From assembly GCA_022496805.1 (NCBI GenBank), contig CM040085.1, positions 20,241,811 through 20,305,810 on the forward strand: a stretch of DNA of 64,000 bases. The letters are read 5' to 3'. This DNA is from Pohlia nutans. Taxonomy: Eukaryota > Streptophyta > Bryopsida > Bryales > Mniaceae. The notes beneath the pieces are model-generated. The model saw only the letters and a program-made list of their open reading frames with translations. It did no database searches and was not told where the DNA came from. Below are positions 54,538 through 64,000 of this stretch, in pieces. The position numbers and the translations under genes were made by a program. How positions within the stretch are numbered: the stretch's first letter is position 1; every line of letters begins with the position of its first letter.

Positions 54538-54915
54538 GCCTAAAAATAAGAGATACCTGAACTAGGTAAGTATGGAGCAGATAAATTCATAATAAAAGGA
54601 AAACCTGTGCATGGAAATGTGTGGGTAAAATGAAGAGGAGGTAAACTGAAAGAGTAAGCGAAGAAAAGTTTTCAAAGTACAGTACATTCCTCCATAGAGA
54701 TGAGAAGTACATGTACAGCAGAAAGTCCAGGCCTGTAGGATGAAATGCACTGGATGATAGCCAGGCGTGTGCCCAATGCGTGACTACAATCTAAGATGGC
54801 GGATTCCAACATGACCGAAACATTTACGAGTAGGTCCCACGCATAAGTGTGCTACTCAGAGTAAACCCTGAGTAGTCTGGTCGACTTAGATAAATCAGCG
54901 TTTGGGCTTAATAAT

Positions 54916-55215
54916 GTAATGTACCCTCACGGGTAACAGTAAGCAAATGAGTCCCATGCATTGGAAAGCACGTAGCAAACTTAGAAATATTAACAAAAAA
55001 AACGGATGTGTGATGAAGTGAATGGATAAGGAACAAGCGAATCAGTGGGGCATGTGTCAAGCATGAGCCATGTAGTTGATTTGGCAGGAGAAAACAAGCT
55101 GGAAGCACTGTACATGAGGACCCGCACTGTTGGCCTCCACTCTGAGTAGTGACTGAGTGGGCTGGTTGAGTGGAATGAACCATGGTTCGAAGTAGTGATC
55201 GAAGGACTCAAGTCC
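54916..55215 (+). repeat. Long direct repeat, copy 2
   Basis: See 53087-53370. Between the copies lie a TTAA element and repeat element B, so if the repeats were once LTRs the interior has been replaced or filled by insertions. Confidence 0.8.
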
Positions 55216-56204
55216 ACGCCAACACGTATTTAATTTGACCTCACCCAACCGACTTCCAGGTGACCCCGGCGCTCAGCATACGGTGGGGCAAAAATCCTGC
55301 GCGCAACACCTATTATGGTCCAGAACACCCACCGCTCTGATCCTCAAATGGTTTAGCGTTGCATTTTCTAAATTTTAAAAATTGTACGCGGTCTTGTTGC
55401 ACCTTCAAAGTTAAGCCGATTCACCGTGTAATCTTGCTTGCCCATCAACCAATTCGGACAATTTTTTTTCCTCTAAAGATGCATAGTGCACCCGATTGTA
55501 TCCATACGGTTGAGATTAGAATTCTCGCTTCCGTCTATTTATCTCAAGATTCATCTAGGACCGTAACAGTGGCATATGGTTTGGGAGCTACAAAGCCTGA
55601 CAGCCCTTCAAGGGTTAAAGCTTTTTAGTATATAGACGTCCAAGGAACCTAAATTAAGTTTCCTTTTTTCCTTTTTGCATTTTTGAGTAGGTATATGAGA
55701 AGTTCCTATAGGAAATATGATAGAATAACCTTTCATGTATTGTGACTGTGATAATTCCTAGTGAATTTGCAATTGCAATAAGCTTTTCAAGTTTAGGATT
55801 TTTTTATGAATTGTAAAATGAATCAAGCATAAAATGTAGGAGGCTTTAGTTTTGTAGATAAAAAGGTCAAATTCAATTGAAATTATTTTCAAGGTCAAAA
55901 TGGCTTCAACCAAAAAATATCAAAAATTGCTTAAGAAGTTTTTGGTATGGTCATTCACTCATTTGATAGTTAAATTTTTATAAAAAATTCAAAATGATTC
56001 AAATGACTTGAGTTTTTCACTGCATATATATAGTGGCTACACATCTATTACAAAAAAAATTAGATTAGAATTCAATTATTTATCCACAAACCAAATGTAT
56101 TTCAACTTTGAATGTGGCCAAATTTGATATTTAGGCATTTAGGGTTAATCCTCTGTGCCATAAAGTTCATTTCCTAAATGGTTAACATGTTCATCAATTT
56201 TTAT
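55216..56204. other. Intergenic, nothing recognised
   Basis: Includes two possible element ends, CTTCAAGGG-TTAA at about 55606-55617 and GGCATTTAGGG-TTAA at about 56135-56148, for which no left partner was found. Confidence 0.45.
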
Positions 56205-56750
56205 TTAACCCCTAAGCGTCCACACTGCATTTATTTGGTCAAAACTCATCATTTTCTCACATTTTAAAACATATGTTATGTTTTTTGGTATTGCTCTCAG
56301 ATAGGTTATTCTAAAACTGATTTTTCATAATTATTTAAATAAAAATGAATTTTATAAGATTTTTCAAAGATCTTTTATTGTAAAAATCATAGTAATTACA
56401 AAAAATCTTAAAATAGTATGAATTTTAAAGGAAAATGTAGATAATAATGATGAACAACAAGTTGTACATGCATGCTTTTTGAGCTTGCTTAAAAAGAAAT
56501 TTGATACAAATGCTTTTTCTTCAATGTATATTGGAATTTTAGGATTTGAGCTTTAAAGTGCTGTAAAAAGTGCAATTTTAACAATTTAGAAGCATAGAAA
56601 ATTGGACTAGAAATTGGAAGATAACCTCGGTCTACACTTTCTTAGTTGGAACCATTTTCATTTGAAATTAGGAACTAGGTGAAAATCAACGTTTGACTGA
56701 AAAATGGCCAAATTTGGCCATATTGGGCTCTTTAGATGCTTAAAGATTAA
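56205..56750 (+). mobile_element. TTAA-flanked piggyBac-like element
   Basis: TTAA-CCCCTAAGCGTCCA on the left and TAGATGCTTAAAGA-TTAA on the right (reverse complement TCTTTAAGCATCTA). More diverged than the other copies. Confidence 0.6.
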
Positions 56751-57344
56751 ACACCAAAAGGAGCGCTTTTCATTAATCTGAATTTCTCTTAGTTCTTGTG
56801 TTGATTGAATAACATTTAGAGGATAGAAATCATTTTTCAACACCAAATTGGTTAGGATATCAAGTACTAATTTTTATTTATTTTTTCAAAATGAAGAATA
56901 TGTTGGTTTGAATATCCAAGTGTGTATACCACAAAAGTTAAAATTTCTACTAGTATATATATAATAGACATACCAATGACTGCACAGTTCTAATGACCGT
57001 ACGGTTCCAATCATAGTAGACATGCCAATGACTACACAGTTTCACCGCACAATTTTAATAGAAATGTAAGGTATCGTCCAATCACCGAATGTTGTGTGGT
57101 GAAGGGCTCCAAGCAAATTTCCATTAAAATTCATACCCAATGTGTTTGACGTGCAATAAAAGTTATTGTACAAAACATTTTTGAGTGTAATTTTTTCCAA
57201 GTGAATCCCAATTTGATATGCCACAATCTTTCAAAATTTGAGACGGTGTAAGTTTCTACATTGTCGTAGAGAAGGATTTGAGTAGTGCCCTTGGTAGTGC
57301 CAGTGCGGTCATTGGCATGTCTACCTTAATTTTTATTCCTGATA
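56751..57344. other. Intergenic with imperfect inverted and direct repeats
   Basis: ACATGCCAATGACTRCACAGTT-like words occur at 56970 and 57018, and their inverse (ATTGGCATGTCTA) at about 57311, suggesting another decayed insertion of about 350 bp. No gene. Confidence 0.4.
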
Positions 57345-57513
57345 TTAATCCCTAAAGGTTGCTATGTATACTATTGTTCATATATTCAGATCTTATGTAT
57401 TGAAAAATGACAATGCTATAAAATATCTTCTATACTTAAAAAAATGGTGTATTTAACACATTGTTGTAGTGAAATATGATAGCAATTACATACTTGGGAT
57501 ATTTAGAGGTTAG
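57345..57513 (+). mobile_element. Short TTAA-flanked piggyBac-like element
   Basis: TTAA-TCCCTAAAGGTTG on the left and GATATTTAGAGG-TTAG on the right; the right border is one base off TTAA. Confidence 0.45.
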
Positions 57514-57987
57514 AGATTCTTTTTACACTTATATGAATACAAACATAGAAGCATAAATTAAAATTGGTCTAGTATCAACTATCAAGGACTAATATTCATA
57601 CTAGTGTTGCATATCTTGGTCACAATGTTACAACTAACATACTAATTCAACATTGATTGTGTTTGTCTTTGCAACAAATTTTATTAAAAAATTGTCAATA
57701 TTTGAAATGCAACCAAATTATGAAGATTTTTAAATTTTTTTTTTGTAAATATTAAAGATAGTAAATTTTATCATATATATTTAGCAATTTACTAAAATAC
57801 ATTTTCCATCTATTGTTTGTTTATTTTAGTGCCATGTAGGTTTCTTTAAATGTTTAATCCAACCACAACATAACATGTTGCACCATTATAAAAAAAAATT
57901 AATACCAAAATTTATATTAGTAGTAAAAAAATTCATTGGACATATCATGAAAATGACGTATTGAATGTGCTATGGATAAACAAGCTC

Positions 57988-58238
57988 AGGGAAGTCACTC
58001 TTTGTATCTTTTGAGTATCACGTGTGAACAAAGGGTATTTAAAAGTGCCCTAAAAATTAAAATTAAGTTTTACTATAATCAGCAATATAATGAGAATGTT
58101 CCCATTTTATTCTTGTAATCAATTTTGAGCATCCTATGTTAATGTAAATCATTTATAAAATTTACTTTCAAAGATTTATTTGGACCCTAGCTTTGTTTGC
58201 ACGTTGTTACGTAATATTTGGAAGTGGCCTCCCGGGTA
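57988..58238 (-). mobile_element. Non-autonomous DNA element with GGGTCACT ends, copy 2
   Basis: Reverse complement of the 42122-42340 element, with ends GGGAAGTCACTCTTTGTATC and GGAAGTGGCCTCCC. Shares its left 85 bp with the fragment at 24488-24573. Confidence 0.75.
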
Positions 58239-58844
58239 AACAAGATAACACAAATTTCACGTTATCTTGTTTAACAAGGCTTTTTGCTACTAACATAACA
58301 TTCTAAAAATGACTTAGCTTGGTCTTTTTTCTATTATTTTAGTACATTTACATCATTCTTTGAACAATAAGTAGTGAAAGAATGATGCTTCTTTACAATC
58401 ATTTTTTGCCAATCCTCATGACCGACTACTCGTACTATCTATGTTATTAAATGAGCAGTGTCACGAAATGTGTCATGAATTCATCCAAATTGATGGTTAC
58501 ATTCTCATCCATACACATTTTCATCCAATAAGATGAAGGTATTACCGCTATGATTTACAATTTCATACCTTACGGTAATGCGAAGTGGGAAAAAATCAAT
58601 CCAAACATGATATTATTTCATTGCAATGGGCTTTCTTGTCTCTGACCTACCAGGGGAGAGACTACAGAAACGCATCGTTTCTCAAGGAGTTACATGACTG
58701 AACAGTATAAACAAGCCATAAAAGTAAATCTAAGTGAATCTATGGTAAATACTAAAGCTGAGACTACGCGACTAGCCGCTTGTATTCTTTCCTATCAAGA
58801 GTTGTTTCACTCCGGTTAGTTGCCGCATCTCTCCACTTCCTTCC
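58239..58844. other. Intergenic upstream of the small 3-exon candidate
   Basis: A perfect inverted word pair GTAAACAAGATAACA / TGTTATCTTGTTTAAC-like at about 58236-58275. No other feature seen. Confidence 0.4.
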
Positions 58845-59502
58845 ATGTCTACTGATTCTCTTGAAGGGACTCAGGGTTTTGGGGTTTCAGGGATTAGGAT
58901 TGTGGAGGATGGAGCCAGGGAGGACAGCGTGTTGCAGATCCTCCGGCAGCCTCGCGTTCGTGGAAATTAATTCATCTCTTTGGAGTTTCTTTTTTTTGTT
59001 TTGAAATTTATTTTTCTTTAGGAACAGGGGAATTTGATGATGCAATTGACAACATGATGGCGACGAAGCATTATCGTGAGAAGGTGATGATTACGGAGGC
59101 GGTGACAACGGCAAAGTTGCCGAAGTTGCCGAAGTTTCATCCCAAAGGTGATAGAATGTGATCTTACCTTGGTTTGTGGGAATTTTGCTTTATACCAATT
59201 CAATCTTGCCCCTCGTACCTCAAACTTGGATTAGAAGTTTTTTAAAAAATTAATTAATTAATTAATTAATTATTTTAATCCTTGTGCAAGTCCAGATGTC
59301 TACTTTGTACAATAGAGAACCCGGAGGAGGAAACCCAACATACTATAGGGTTTCTTCCTCCAGGCCCGATGCTTTAAAGACCCTACAGATAGACCCCTCC
59401 ACTTCAAGATGCTCATTGAATACCTTTATAAATCACAAACGCTACGGAGCAGAGCTAGGATTTGTGATAAGTAGGAATGGTCGTGTAGGTTGTCCCACTT
59501 AG
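58845..59502 (+). CDS. Unrecognised small gene candidate, 3 exons
   Basis: I do not recognise this protein. Three segments join with GT-AG borders and matching phase 1 at both joins: 58845-58959 (MSTDSLEGTQGFGVSGIRIV and SVLQILRQPRVR), 59022-59147 (TGEFDDAIDNMMATKHYREK and LPKLPKFHPK) and 59291-59502 (VQMSTLYNREPGGGNPTYY to RNGRVGCPT). The product has 150 residues, soluble, with charged helical segments and no signal peptide or membrane helix. Intron 1 is only 62 bp, with a T-rich tract before its acceptor. The first donor (C|GTGGAA) is weak. The phase match of independent exons supports a real or recently real gene. It could also be a fragment of a larger captured gene like those at 49.7-51.8 kb. 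Confidence 0.4.
59249..59272. repeat. (TTAA)n microsatellite
   Basis: Six TAAT/TTAA units inside intron 2 of the candidate above. Confidence 0.9.
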
Positions 59503-59572
59503 GGTCTAATATTTTCTTACGAAAAAAGTTTTCCCACAGGTTGATTTCATTGAGCTTTAGTTTTTAATAAAT

Positions 59573-59775
59573 CACTAGTAGAAAACATGGTAAAAAAAAA
59601 ACCGCAGTCAACATCGGCTGCAGTTCTTTTGACCAGCCTGATCTGCAGTCGCTAAACGACTGCAAATTTGTTTTTTTGAATTGCGAGTGCAATTTTAGGA
59701 ATTTCAGGGCGTGCAATATATCGTTGGAAAGGTCTTGAAAATACCTTTCCAACGGTATATTACACGCCCTTAACC
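59573..59775. mobile_element. Possible CACTA-like element end with internal hairpin
   Basis: Starts CACTAGTAGAAAACATGGTA like the other CACTA-like MITEs, but no matching right end was found. Inside, CGTGCAATATATCGTTGGAA and TTCCAACGGTATATTACACG form a strong hairpin (59711-59768), and GACTGCA.ATC words repeat. Confidence 0.45.
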
Positions 59776-60480
59776 AATAAACGTCCTTACTCCTCCCAGA
59801 ACTGCGATATGTGCCATTTTGGCTCATTTTTTCAAGCCTAATTAGAGAATATGTTGAAATTGCAAACTAGATTCCAACCGTAAGATCTGGAAGTTGGGTA
59901 GTGTGGAATGCTAGTGGTGAAAGAAAATTGCAATTTGAGTAGCCCATTTGTGATATTATAAGGTTTGAATGACCAGATCTGACCCTTCAAATTCTCGGGC
60001 AATGGTTGTTTTTCTGAGTTCACTTAGAATTTTGGGTGGTATATGGGGTCAAAAAATTCTGAAATTTTTGTAGCATCTTCCTTGGTTTATGACTCAAATT
60101 TAGTGACCAAAATCCAAAAATTGCCAATCTCAACTCCTCACATTAGCACCTTGCAACACAAGTGCCTTGGAGAGGTGAGAAATGCCATTGTCCACGTGGA
60201 GTCTGCCCCACGTTCAAATGTACCGAAGGAAAATAGTGGTCAAGCACTCCTGACAGAATGAAGAAACAGTTCAACTACCAAGAGCTGTTACACACATAGA
60301 CAATTGAAGATTCGACAGGCAGACGGGTAGGAGAGTATGAAAAAAGTAGTTGAGCTAAAAATGACCGATTTCACATGAAAACCGTCTGCAACCATGCCAA
60401 CAGCTCTCGCGGTTGTGCACACACACTACCATGTTTACAAACATGAACCACGCCTTGCTTGCGACTTAGCTGCTATAATA
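59776..60480. other. Intergenic, nothing recognised
   Basis: No coding exon or complete element identified. Confidence 0.45.
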
Positions 60481-60559
60481 TTACAAATGCCACAAAAGTA
60501 AAGAAAGAACAGAATCTAACCAACCCTGACCAATACGTGCCGCCTGTTATTACACGGCC

Positions 60560-61171
60560 AAAAAAATCGAACAACAGGTTCCTCGTTTGATCACAAAACA
60601 CCCTTACTGCAAAAATAAATAAATTCAAGGCTTCCTTCAATGTCTGCAAGCAATACCAAACACTGCATTAACCACTTTTTCTACAAGCCAAGAGCATCAA
60701 ATCTAGGAGTAAGAAATCCTTCCATCATAAAAAGAGCAGATCTTCAAATTCTATTCCTTCAGTATCAAAACATGCAATCAAGGTCAAAAGCGGTAAAAAT
60801 GTTGTTTACCTTGTGAAAAAGGGAGTGGTTAACAAAACAGTCGCTGACATATTGTAGATACTTATCACGAAGGTCAATAACCTTCCGCTCAAAGGCCTGT
60901 GGAATGCAATCAAAGCCGAGTAAGAATCTTTGTGCCATTTATTACTAAAACAATCCTTTCGATTTGACCCATGCAGAGTTCTCCAAAAATGTGATGCAAA
61001 AACGGTCCGAATAATCAACATCAACTCTTGAGGTTGGATATAATTACAACCAGTGCAAAACCAGGAAGATGATGTATGAAGAACAGAAGAAGCAATTTAA
61101 AAGCAAAACGACCTGTTCCAAAAGTTATTATTACCTGCTCTTGGGCTCCCAACAATATCTTGTGACTTCGC
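60560..61171 (-). pseudogene. CUL1: Cullin-1 gene fragment, introns retained
   Basis: Cullins are scaffolds of SCF ubiquitin ligases. On the minus strand, exon 61171-61135 ends LLGAQEQ. Exon 60896-60810 (29 intact codons, AFERKVIDLRDKYLQYVSDC then FVNHSLFHK) has perfect GT-AG borders, and a third exon starts at 60643 with TLKEALN. This follows the plant CUL1 order [46 protein letters not shown]. The third exon loses the frame after KEA (GAATTTATTTATTTTTGCAG instead of the expected coding run), and no further cullin exon is visible on either side, so this is a fragment of about 50 codons out of about 740. Confidence 0.82.
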
Positions 61172-61441
61172 CTGCAAAATATCCAACAACACAATTAAGA
61201 CGTGAAAAATCAATATAACCGACAAGCAAAAAGCACAAAACAAAGCACCCAATGGATTACAAATTTTCAGAGAAATGGCAAGCTAGCCTTTCTGCTACTA
61301 GCTTAGAGGCTCACGCATTGAGTGCTGACCAAGCACAATACAAAACAGACACATCAATTGCATGCCAAAGTGCAAAACCAAGCCGCCTCACCTAAGTGCT
61401 CACCATGCTATCGAATTGAAGTTGGCGACGCCTACAACTAT

Positions 61442-61686
61442 CATATTCGTTATATTGAGACTTTTCGCAGTCTCATTTTTATCTTCGACTCGAAGATAAA
61501 CCGTTTTATCTCCTTACTACTATTTTTTTATAAATATTTAACAACACCACCTTTTGGAATTTCATTATAGAATTACTATTTGAGCATTAATTTTTTTTTG
61601 GTTTCAATTATTATTTTTTAAATGAATTTTTGAATAACTAGCATTCTGTCTCAAAATCAGCTAAAAGTCTCAATATAACGAATATG
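61442..61686. mobile_element. MITE with CATATTCGTTATATTGAGAC ends, mariner-like
   Basis: CATATTCGTTATATTGAGAC then TTTT on the left and AAAAGTCTCAATATAACGAA then TATG on the right: 24-bp perfect inverted ends over 245 bp. If the TA inside CATATTC and GAATATG is the target duplication (61444-61445 and 61683-61684), it fits a pogo/mariner-type MITE. It lies just downstream of the cullin fragment on the plus strand. Confidence 0.8.
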
Positions 61687-63234
61687 ACCATGGCATGCAT
61701 GCCGAAGTTGAAAAACCCCATGGCCTCACCGCCTACAAGCCACAAGCGCCCTGTAAACCGCAGAGCCCCATCAATCTCGTCCTGCCCCGCCGTCAATCAA
61801 AGTCGTCACCACAAAAATCCGTCGGAAAGAGCATCGTCGACCGCCGGCTTGAATCCAATGCCCGCCCAGGATTGTTGCTCACCACAAAATTGTCTTTGCT
61901 TACAAATGAGAAGAGAAGAGAATAAATAGAGAAGTTGTTGCGGAGAATCAAAAGAGAAGCACCTTACTGCCGAATGAACAAGGAGCAAAATTGGCCCCCA
62001 ATGGTCAGTTTCTGACGAGCTAGCTCAACCTCAACTTCGGCCCTCCCCTCCTAATCTCCATATGTCTACCCACCAAAGCCAAAAATTGACCCTCCATCTG
62101 TCTATTTGCCAAAGGCCAAAATTAGCCCTCTAAAAGTGATTCCCATGATCATTGTCAACCACAATCAATGTTACTAAATTACTGTAATAGTGAGTCTGTA
62201 GTGTCATAGTGTCACGGTGTGCAATTTTCTCACATTGAGCCATTTATATTTGAACTTTCTCCTCCTAATTTAATTTGGTGCCACATGGACCCCCTTCTGG
62301 GGGTGCCACGCGTCAAAAATAAAATTTAAGTCAATGTTCAAAAAAATACCAAAAAAACTCGGAAAATACTCAAAAATTCCAAAAATACACCAAATTTGCC
62401 AAAATGCACAGGAATTCACAAAATTCACTCCAAAATTCGATTGATAACCACAGGGAGCATCCTGAAATGCTATATCAAACACTACTTAGGCTTCGGGAAC
62501 AGGCTCCGCAAGTACAAGCTCCCACCACGTGAAGGTAGTGGGAGCCTTGATGTCATACCAGTCCTTCCTGGAGAAAGGGTTGACACTGCAATTCTACAAA
62601 CCGTAATCAACGTGTGTGTAGAAAATAAGCACAAGCAAGAGGGAAGGAGGGGGACGCAGGATTTCTGGTCTCTTTGTATCAAACAAAGTACTCATCTTGA
62701 TTGTGTAATACATGATCGATAGAAAAAGACTTGCACACGTCGTTTCAGAAATTTCTGAATTGAACGATCTTACATTCCAAGGAAGCACTGCTCTAATTAA
62801 ATTTTACCGTCCATTAAGAATTCCCGAAACGACCTTTGCCACAAAAATAATACTTCCTACTCCATTTTATCCATTTCCAAGCGCACTGAGATGTTATGCA
62901 CCTCCAAAAACCTAATCTAAAATCAACGCAACTCCTGAAAACGAAACAAAAAACTTATGCAAACAACCACAGCCTCTGCTTCAAATTCGACAACCACTGT
63001 ACCGCCATCCTTGTACAAAACTCCTTTTCGAATGTCTTTTGACAGCCAAATCCTCCTCTGCTAGAGTTTCAAATTGAAGCTACCATTCTCCGCGCTCAAC
63101 CGCCTAATTAGAGTTTCATTCCTTTCACAATGGCTCCTGCTACAACAAACACGATTATCGACCTCGCCACCAATTCACGGCAACCACAACAAAACTTGTC
63201 ACTCACTCTAGGGTGATAAAAAACGAAAATCTCG
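61687..63234. other. Unassigned region
   Basis: Moderate GC with several short frames (61695-61925 plus, 62396-62722 plus) that show no recognisable motif. An inverted or direct word set CTACACAC-like around 62610 and poly-A-rich 62330-62420 suggest insertion debris. Confidence 0.4.
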
Positions 63235-63247
63235 AAACCCTAAACCC
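63235..63247 (+). promoter_or_regulatory. Double telo-box motif
   Basis: AAACCCTAAACCC. Such motifs mark promoters of ribosomal and cell-cycle genes in plants, but no gene was confidently identified next to it. A second AATTAGGGTTT occurs at about 63753. Confidence 0.35.
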
Positions 63248-64000
63248 TTCCAGTCCTTCGCCGTCTCCTTGGCGATGTCCTCATCCACCTCCTTGGCGCA
63301 GTCTCCTTAGCAATGTCCCTCCATGAAAGAGGGACTACAAAAATCATTCCGTCACGCATATCTGGGAGGAAATACTTGTTCTCGCTGCAAAAGACAAAAG
63401 TGGCAAGTCCTCATTCCCAAAACACAACGAACACCTATCTTACAGATTCGTTCAAAACCAGCCTTTCTGCAAATTAAGAGCAATGAAGAAAACCGCTTAC
63501 CCGGAGAGGACTTCACGGTGGCTGGCGACGGTGAGTGAGCTCCTCTGCTCTGAGTAGACCGCCTTAGTCTTGCCTTAGTTTTCCATCGCAAGCTAGACTG
63601 GCTGCATTCTTTTCCATCCGTCATCCCTCTAGCTCAATTGAATCTATGGCTTCTACTTTGCCTTTTGTGTTTGCTACCACTCGCCCTCTCACTCGTTGCT
63701 CTTCCTCATCCTGGCTTTGGCGGAAAAAAGAATCGCAAGCACCCATGCTTGCGAATTAGGGTTTCCACAGTTTACTTTGTTCTTCACCTTGCGTCCACAT
63801 TCATTTGTCATTCGTTCGTGAATGATACATGGACCCGCTTAGTTTTTTTCCTCATCGCTTTTCCCAGCGCTTTTCCCAGAACCCAATTACTTGCAATTTT
63901 GGGATCTCAGTGAGTCTGTACAAAGTTCAAGCAAAGAAATGAATGGTTCAATATCATCATGGTAAAGTTCGCTTACTTTGACATCCTATTGAAAATCAAA
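63248..64000. other. Possible 5' end of a gene running off the window
   Basis: GC rises and short frames open on the plus strand. One from ATG at 63647 reads MASTLPFVFATTRPLTRCSS, like a plastid transit peptide, but stops at 63761 with no convincing donor. Another frame (63638-63913) is hydrophobic and signal-like. The two overlap in different frames, so at most one is real. Confidence 0.25.

Overview
This window looks like nuclear DNA of a land plant or close streptophyte relative. It carries an early light-induced protein (ELIP), a plastid/mitochondrial-type HDA14 histone deacetylase, an F-box/kelch protein and a plant-type eEF1B-gamma, all split by short GT-AG introns. Genes are sparse (about 7 supported loci in 64 kb) and separated by AT-rich DNA full of small DNA transposons. 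A GH30 glucosylceramidase, a family that flowering plants (as I recall) largely lack, makes me favour a spore-bearing plant (moss, liverwort, lycophyte or fern). I cannot name the species.

Layout. 1-9 kb: AT-rich DNA with a decayed zinc-finger / Fe(II)-2OG-dioxygenase-like gene (minus), TA and AAC microsatellites, a Stowaway-type MITE and two other inverted-repeat elements. 9.5-12.1 kb: eEF1B-gamma, 7 exons. 14.9-16.6 kb: GH30 glucosylceramidase, 2 exons, with MITEs in its intron and directly after its stop codon. 16.9-17.6 kb: dead Tc1-like transposase. 18.7-19.2 kb: two head-to-head TTAA-flanked elements just upstream of ELIP (19.7-21.2 kb, 3 exons). 24.2-25.9 kb: an unrecognised cysteine-rich multi-exon gene candidate. 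27.0-30.5 kb (minus): HDA14, 9 exons. 33.5-36.5 kb (minus): F-box/kelch gene, 4 exons. 36.5-37.8 kb: tandem repeats. 38-48 kb: almost only transposon-derived DNA. 49.7-51.8 kb (minus): broken fragments of three unrelated genes (FtsH-like AAA ATPase, neutral/alkaline invertase, ribosomal protein uS5). 53-58 kb: further repeats. 58.8-59.5 kb: a small unrecognised 3-exon gene candidate. 60.6-61.2 kb (minus): a broken cullin-1 fragment. 61.4-64 kb: one MITE and otherwise unassigned sequence.

The genes form no operon or pathway; they are ordinary single eukaryotic genes (translation, sphingolipid or glycan hydrolysis, photoprotection, organellar protein deacetylation, ubiquitin ligase substrate selection). 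The unusual part is the mobile DNA. One set of elements has ends reading TTAA-CCCCTAAAGG...CCTTTAGGGG-TTAA, which fits non-autonomous piggyBac-type transposition. A second set is CACTA-like MITEs with 3-bp target duplications that sit in introns and UTRs. A cluster holds gene fragments with introns retained, which suggests DNA-level capture.

All exon models were read by eye from reading frame, splice consensus and remembered family conservation. No alignment or search was run.
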